Origin: Dictyobacter alpinus
Lineage (GTDB): Bacteria > Chloroflexota > Ktedonobacteria > Ktedonobacterales > Ktedonobacteraceae
Direction of reading: 5' to 3'
NCBI RefSeq assembly: GCF_003967575.1
Contig: NZ_BIFT01000001.1
Span: 1,674,001-1,738,000 of the forward strand
Length of the DNA: 64,000 nucleotides
Shown here: in pieces, positions 63,940 to 64,000 of the stretch
Layout: each line of letters opens with the position of its first letter
Position numbering within the stretch: the stretch's first letter is position 1
Notes under the pieces: generated by a model
The model's database searches: none
What the model saw: only the letters and a program-made list of their open reading frames with translations
What the model was told of the DNA's origin: nothing
Made by a program: the position numbers and the translations under genes

Positions 63940-64000
63940 ATGTTAGTGAAGATATTCGTTTTAGGGCGACCTGGTAGTGGAAAGACGACTGCAATTCATC
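63940..64000 (+). CDS. P-loop NTPase, partial
   Basis: Twenty residues are visible from ATG 63940 (GGAGGA 11 bp upstream): the Walker A GRPGSGKTT lies directly after a hydrophobic strand at residues 1-8. This suits a kinase, AAA ATPase or GTPase, but nothing more can be said before the window ends. Probably in one operon with the MerR-GAF gene. Confidence 0.7.
   Translation, partial: MLVKIFVLGRPGSGKTTAIH

Noticed and set aside
1..64000. CRISPR arrays, tRNA or rRNA genes, prophage or IS transposases
   Set aside because: No regularly spaced repeats with unique spacers, no tRNA-like TTCGA arms in cloverleaf context, and no transposase or integrase motifs were seen.

Overview
The window looks like a chromosomal segment of a Ktedonobacteria-type Chloroflexota (aerobic, spore-forming, filamentous Chloroflexi). 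This is inferred from gene content and order: a full System I cytochrome c maturation (Ccm) operon, a caa3-type oxidase operon, a division/cell-wall cluster lacking mraY/murD/murE/murF, one-piece kinase-regulators, a sigma factor without a normal region 4, and intergenic space full of palindromes and small inverted-repeat elements. No sequence search was possible, so taxonomy is an inference.

Layout. 1-2 kb: two paralogous membrane-anchored beta-rich (DUF4097-like) proteins. 2.1-10.9 kb (minus strand): the ccm operon, transcribed ccmG-like thioredoxin, CopD-like membrane protein, ccmE (Cys variant), ccmF, ccmH, ccmI-like, a secreted or anchored regulatory-domain protein, ccmA, ccmB, ccmC, ccmD and a DUF3054 protein. 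11-13 kb: tandem repeats, palindromes, a PfpI/DJ-1 protein and a GNAT acetyltransferase. 13.3-17.7 kb: a 1149-residue RHS-repeat protein with an AT-rich hydrophobic tip, a tiny two-helix membrane protein (immunity candidate) and a displaced RHS core fragment. 17.7-18.96 kb: a gene-free area of decayed inverted repeats. 19-22.4 kb: a receiver domain fused to an oxidase-subunit-IV-like membrane module, a histidine kinase fused to a receiver and an OmpR-type DNA-binding domain, and a zinc-ribbon membrane protein. 22.5-30.1 kb: the cytochrome c oxidase operon (ctaC, ctaD, a subunit IV-like gene, ctaE; minus strand), the divergent ctaB-sco operon and a subunit IV-like/BON protein. 30.4-44.7 kb (minus strand): mraZ, rsmH, ftsL-like, ftsI, a small unknown gene, ftsW, murG, murC, murB, ftsQ, ftsA, ftsZ. 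45-64 kb: an MBL-fold protein, HU, macro domain, methionine aminopeptidase, GT4 glycosyltransferase, LCP protein, beta-propeller lipoprotein, Ser/Thr kinase, RidA, DnaA, a HAD phosphatase, a thioesterase, a membrane protein, an M20 peptidase, a sigma-like factor, a MerR-GAF-degenerate GGDEF regulator and the start of a P-loop gene.

Most notable result: four unlinked intergenic regions share a promoter architecture with fixed spacing. Each carries the 19-bp motif RTTCAGGYNNTTGTAAGGK, then 12 bp, a TTGCAAG-like box, 5 bp, a TRTNAGG-like box, 9 bp and a -10-like hexamer, with no recognisable -35. These promoters precede the ccm operon, ctaC operon, ctaB-sco operon and the receiver/subunit-IV fusion gene, always in coding orientation. 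This suggests one activator controls cytochrome maturation, oxidase synthesis, heme A synthesis and copper delivery. The HK-REC-wHTH protein encoded beside one of these promoters is a natural but untested candidate.

Other items of note are a family of long perfect palindromes with unrelated arm sequences just downstream of genes, a Cys-type CcmE, a phosphoacceptor-less receiver, and a candidate RHS toxin/immunity pair.
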